Assembly: GCA_905250075.1 (NCBI GenBank)
Contig: CAJNOP010000914.1
Location: forward strand, 1-64,000
Direction of reading: 5' to 3'
Source: Rotaria sp. Silwood1
Lineage: Eukaryota > Rotifera > Eurotatoria > Philodinida > Philodinidae
DNA: 64,000 bases
In this document: piece after piece, positions 60,437-64,000 of the stretch
Layout: each line of letters opens with the position of its first letter
Position numbering within the stretch: position 1 is the first letter of the stretch
The notes under the pieces: generated by a model
What the model saw: the letters and a program-made list of their open reading frames with translations, nothing else
The model's database searches: none
Told to the model about the DNA's origin: nothing
Made by a program: the position numbers and the translations under genes

Positions 60437-63400
60437 AAAAAAAACAGCTCTTGTTAAATCTTTCGATGGACACTTGTGTTTTTCAACAGCATCTGCTAAC
60501 CTTTTGTTCGATCTGAAAGCCATCATGCTGTGTGTGTTCAATGGGTTCCTATAGGTTGGTCGAATCTACTAGATAAAAAATTTTTCTCTTACATCATTCG
60601 TTAGTCTCAGTCACGTTGCTATTGTCTTTTCCATCCTTTCAAACAGAAATATTCTGTTTGCATTTTCTCGTTAAAATAAATGTATTCTTGAAGAGAATTT
60701 TGACGAGCCAGTTGTTGATAAAAAATTAGGAAAAACTAATGAGAAGAGATCTACATAGATAGAAAAATAAAAAGTAAAAAGCTAACCATTTTCCCTGAAC
60801 AATCAGGTATGAATCTCATATACCCTTTCATAAAATGTTGCTCATCTCGTCGATCGAGAGAAAAAGTTGAAAATAGGCGAAAAAAAATGATCTGTCGATC
60901 GATTAGATTGTTTCACCTGAACAGATCTCGTGTGAAGTTGTAATCCAATGAAATCGTTTTCTTCAATTGATTGAACATTGTAAGTTCTTCTGATGGATAC
61001 TGCGATGACATTTGGTAAAGTTTCTTGTCGAAATCTTTGTCCATTAGAATATTGAAAATTCTCTTTCTTATCACAGCTCTTGTTGAAACAGCCAAATCTC
61101 GGTGTGTCCTAACAACTTCGAAACGAACCAATGAACTCTTTTGACTCATTCCTCAGTTCAACTAAAATCAACCAATTCCTTTTTCTTTCCTATCGATGGC
61201 TATGAATAATCGCCTTTGACGAATAGTTGAGAGCGAAAGTTTCCTTCGGAGAATTCTTTCTTCAATTTTGTTCGACATTTTCATCCTATTAGTTTCTTTT
61301 CTCTATCTGAAGAATCAACATTGTTTATTGTTTCTTTTCATCTCGATAACTCAACCATGTCGAACAAACAGATCGATGGAACGTTGATTTCTGGCGAAAC
61401 GACGGTTAAGATCGTTGTGCGACAAATCGACAGTGATATAAAGAAGAACTTCAATCTGGAATACAAATGATCACTCTTCTCATTCGATCTCAGATGTGGA
61501 TCATTGCATAGGAGACAATTCGTTGTTCGTCGGAATTTTTTTATTCTATTAGTCAAGAGAGAAAGAATAAACGAAATGAAAATGAAGGTTCGTTGAAATC
61601 GATCTCTATTTCTGGCAAAAGACGATTTTTATTCTTTCGATTATTTGCTAAAGAAGATCGATTAGACGACGTTGCTTATTTCGACTTGAACGAAGCAGAT
61701 TGGTGATGATGTGTTCATCACTGTCATTAGTTCAATTCACGTTCATTTGACACCTTGTTATGATAGATCATTCAATTTCAGAATCGCATCTGTTTCTTTG
61801 AATGAAAGTCATTCGATTCACGTATGGTTCAACTCAAATGTGAAAATAAATCAACAATATTTTCTTCATTTTCACAATCGATCGAGTTCAAGAAATCAAC
61901 GCGATTTTCCTTTTTTGACAATCTGTTCCATTCTTCTTTTTCATTTGATCACTTCGTTTCTCAAACACAAGTCTTCATCCTTTTCATAAATCGTCGTTTC
62001 TTCACTCGATTTAAAGCCATACGCCACCAAAGGCGGCAACGCTCGCGCTATCTGCTTGGATAAATTCATGTACGGTTACCAGGATCTTCTTGTGGATCTC
62101 TATAAAATCGGGACCTTTGATACACATATCGTGCTTCTAAGCCTTGGGACAAATCTCAAACTGAATTATTATGAAATTCATTTACGGCATCTAGTGGAAA
62201 TTATATCGGAGAAGGATCTCACCAGAAATAAAAATAAATCAGACAGAATCCTAAACTGATAAATTCTGCCAAGCTTCGATCAGAATCCGGTTCCAATTCA
62301 TATTTATTTTTGTTATGTGAATCTTTCCTAGACTTCCGGAAGAAGCATTTCAGATTCTCACAAAAAAAAAGAAGTATGATAAGGATCTTGAGGAGAAGAT
62401 GCAAGGATTTAGTTAAGATCTTTGCAGGTTTGTGTTTAAAGTCTATTCAGAACTTGATTTTCAGGATCCTATCACGATTTTACCTGATTTTAGTTCAGTA
62501 TCTGTGCAAAATCTGTATATCTATAAATCACAACGGGATATCAACGCCAAACTTGAGTAAAATCTTAGCAAAAATACATCAAAGAATTTTTCAACATCCT
62601 AGTGTTTTTTGTTCCAACCACAATAGAATTCTGACAATTGAGTAATCTAGTGGGATTTTTATTCTGATCTTGATTTGAATCTTTACATAAACAATATAGA
62701 GATTCTGATAAAATCATTGAATTGTTTTCGGATTTTTTAAAAACTTATATTGAAAATGATCTGAGATTTGAACCATAACAGACAGTTAGTTTTTTAATCT
62801 TATCCTGAAAAGAAAATCGAGAAATCATTAAATTAGGGCGTTAATTTCCATCTAATCATGCTACAATTGCTTTCATTAAATAGATAGTTTTAGTAAGCAG
62901 CAAATCTTTCGGGAAAAATTGTTTGTAGTTTCAATTTTATGCGAAAAAAAGATTAAAAATATATTTTTTAAATATTATAGAATCGAAACAAAAAAAATAG
63001 TAAAATTTTGTCGACTAGAATAAATATTTTTTCTAGATAATTAGTTTTCATATAAAATTCAAATAGAAGTGAACATTAAAGGCAAAAATTAGGATACTGA
63101 ACGTTGAAGTTATATACAATAACATGGCACAATCCAGCCAGGTAAGCTGATCAGTTTGTAAAATGAAGGTCTAGAGGTCGATACCCTAATGTGTTCAATA
63201 CTCTTATGTTCTATTTGGAAAATTCTGCAAAGAACCTGCCACGAAATCTGGTAATGCCACTGAGGAAACCTAGTAAGATCCTGCAAGATGTAATGAGAAT
63301 TTCTTTTTTCCATTTGGGAATTAGTAAAATCCTGCGAGAAACTTTGCCATGTCATGACTACACGTTTCTTTCAGGATTTGCGGTTTTCTAGATGAATTCC

Positions 63401-64000
63401 TTGTTCTAAATCTAGTGGTTACCGGCTCAGAATTTTGAAATTCCGTGGCTACACACTTTCTTCAGGATTTAATCGCTTCCTCTAGGAAGAAACAGCGAAT
63501 TCGTGGAGGATCTTTGCCGAATCTGTCAAGGATCTTGTGCGGAAACATCGAAGATTTTTCCTAGAATGTACCCAATTAGATTGAAATAACTTAAGATGTG
63601 AGTCTGATCGCCAATCAATGGTTATGCTCTATGACAGTTGAGTTAGAAGCATCACATTGCGTGACGACATGTACAACTGTAACAGTATATCATATGTACA
63701 AAACCAAAAGATCGGAGCCACCCATCTCTATATTCTAACAATCGTTCTCTTCAGAATACCTCTAGTCAAGTAGTGCGTTGTCTTCGATTTCTTCTCGATC
63801 AGCGCCGCTACATGCAAAAACGTGTCTTTTGCATGATGATCACATTTGAAGTTATACTAGAAGGCAATTAAGATCGAAAAAGTCATCAGTAAACCATAAG
63901 TAATACTACTACTTTGATTGAAATAAAACTGCGAATTTGCGTGCTAGAAAAAACGTCTCTATTGTCTTGTAAGCATAAAATCTCGTATTCGGGAATGAAT
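60437..64000. other. Right flank with weak coding signals only
   Basis: No domain-bearing gene was found. A 78-codon minus-strand frame (60913-61149) begins MSQKSSLVRFEVVRTH and is charged; a short plus frame at 61358 begins MSNKQIDGTLISGETTVKIV. An open stretch at 61988-62257 reads LDLKPYATKGGNARAICLDK and YGYQDLLVDLYKIG. These have plausible composition but no family and no clear splice links; the area could be a decaying gene. From 62200 to 63560 the motifs AGGATCTT, CAGGATTT and ATCCTGC(A/G)AGA recur many times, suggesting a degenerate repeat. Confidence 0.35.

Noticed and set aside
1..64000. CRISPR arrays, bacterial operons, ribosomal RNA genes
   Set aside because: No repeat-spacer pattern, no prokaryotic gene organisation and no rRNA-like sequence were found; the window is eukaryotic.

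Overview
The window is nuclear DNA from an intron-rich metazoan, most probably a bdelloid rotifer of the Rotaria type. The reasons are very AT-rich sequence with many 47-80 bp GT-AG introns mixed with 1-2.5 kb ones; an ADP-ribosyltransferase-TPR gene whose N-terminal domain plus R-S-E transferase plus tetratricopeptide layout is expanded in bdelloids; a bdelloid-style F-box fragment; and two arrays of CCCACA/TGTGGG, the hexamer I recall as the bdelloid telomeric repeat. The species call is inference; the gene models were read directly and every multi-exon model keeps frame across all its junctions.

Layout, left to right. An ankyrin-repeat gene with a C-terminal SOCS box (1358-3950), a low-complexity gene with a Jhy-like C-terminus (4400-7634) and a short collagen-C1q secreted protein (7941-9979) lie on the plus strand. 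The last converges on a minus-strand palmitoyl-protein thioesterase (10018-11045) with 38 bp between stop codons. An AAMP/Sqt1-type WD40 gene follows (12672-15375). A 16-exon MAP7/ensconsin-like gene (16310-24584) carries a complete intronless SUEL-lectin membrane-protein gene (17079-18956) inside its fourth intron. About 5.4 kb with few signals leads to the most striking gene, 30008-37970, which joins a C-type lectin domain, an EGF domain and two extra membrane spans to a full STRA6-type retinol transporter. A dual-specificity phosphatase (39191-39955) and a DnaJ/DnaJ-X gene (40092-44173) follow 136 bp apart and may be co-transcribed.

The right third differs: gene-poor, rich in inverted-repeat elements, less extreme in AT. 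It holds a 1.4 kb foldback element, the ART-TPR gene (48285-51643), a 0.7 kb terminal-inverted-repeat element with an 8-bp target duplication that encloses telomere-like repeats, a frameshifted F-box fragment beside a second telomere-like array, a zinc-finger gene with an inverted partial copy behind it (58276-59319), and an intronless F-box/LamG-like gene (59489-60436). This resembles a subtelomere-like, transposon-rich zone beside a conventional gene-dense block.

The genes form no single pathway. Recurrent themes are extracellular recognition (C1q, C-type lectin, SUEL lectin), ubiquitin adaptors (SOCS box, F-box), and transposon insertion into introns. Several start codons lie just downstream of an acceptor-like pyrimidine-AG, which fits spliced-leader trans-splicing.
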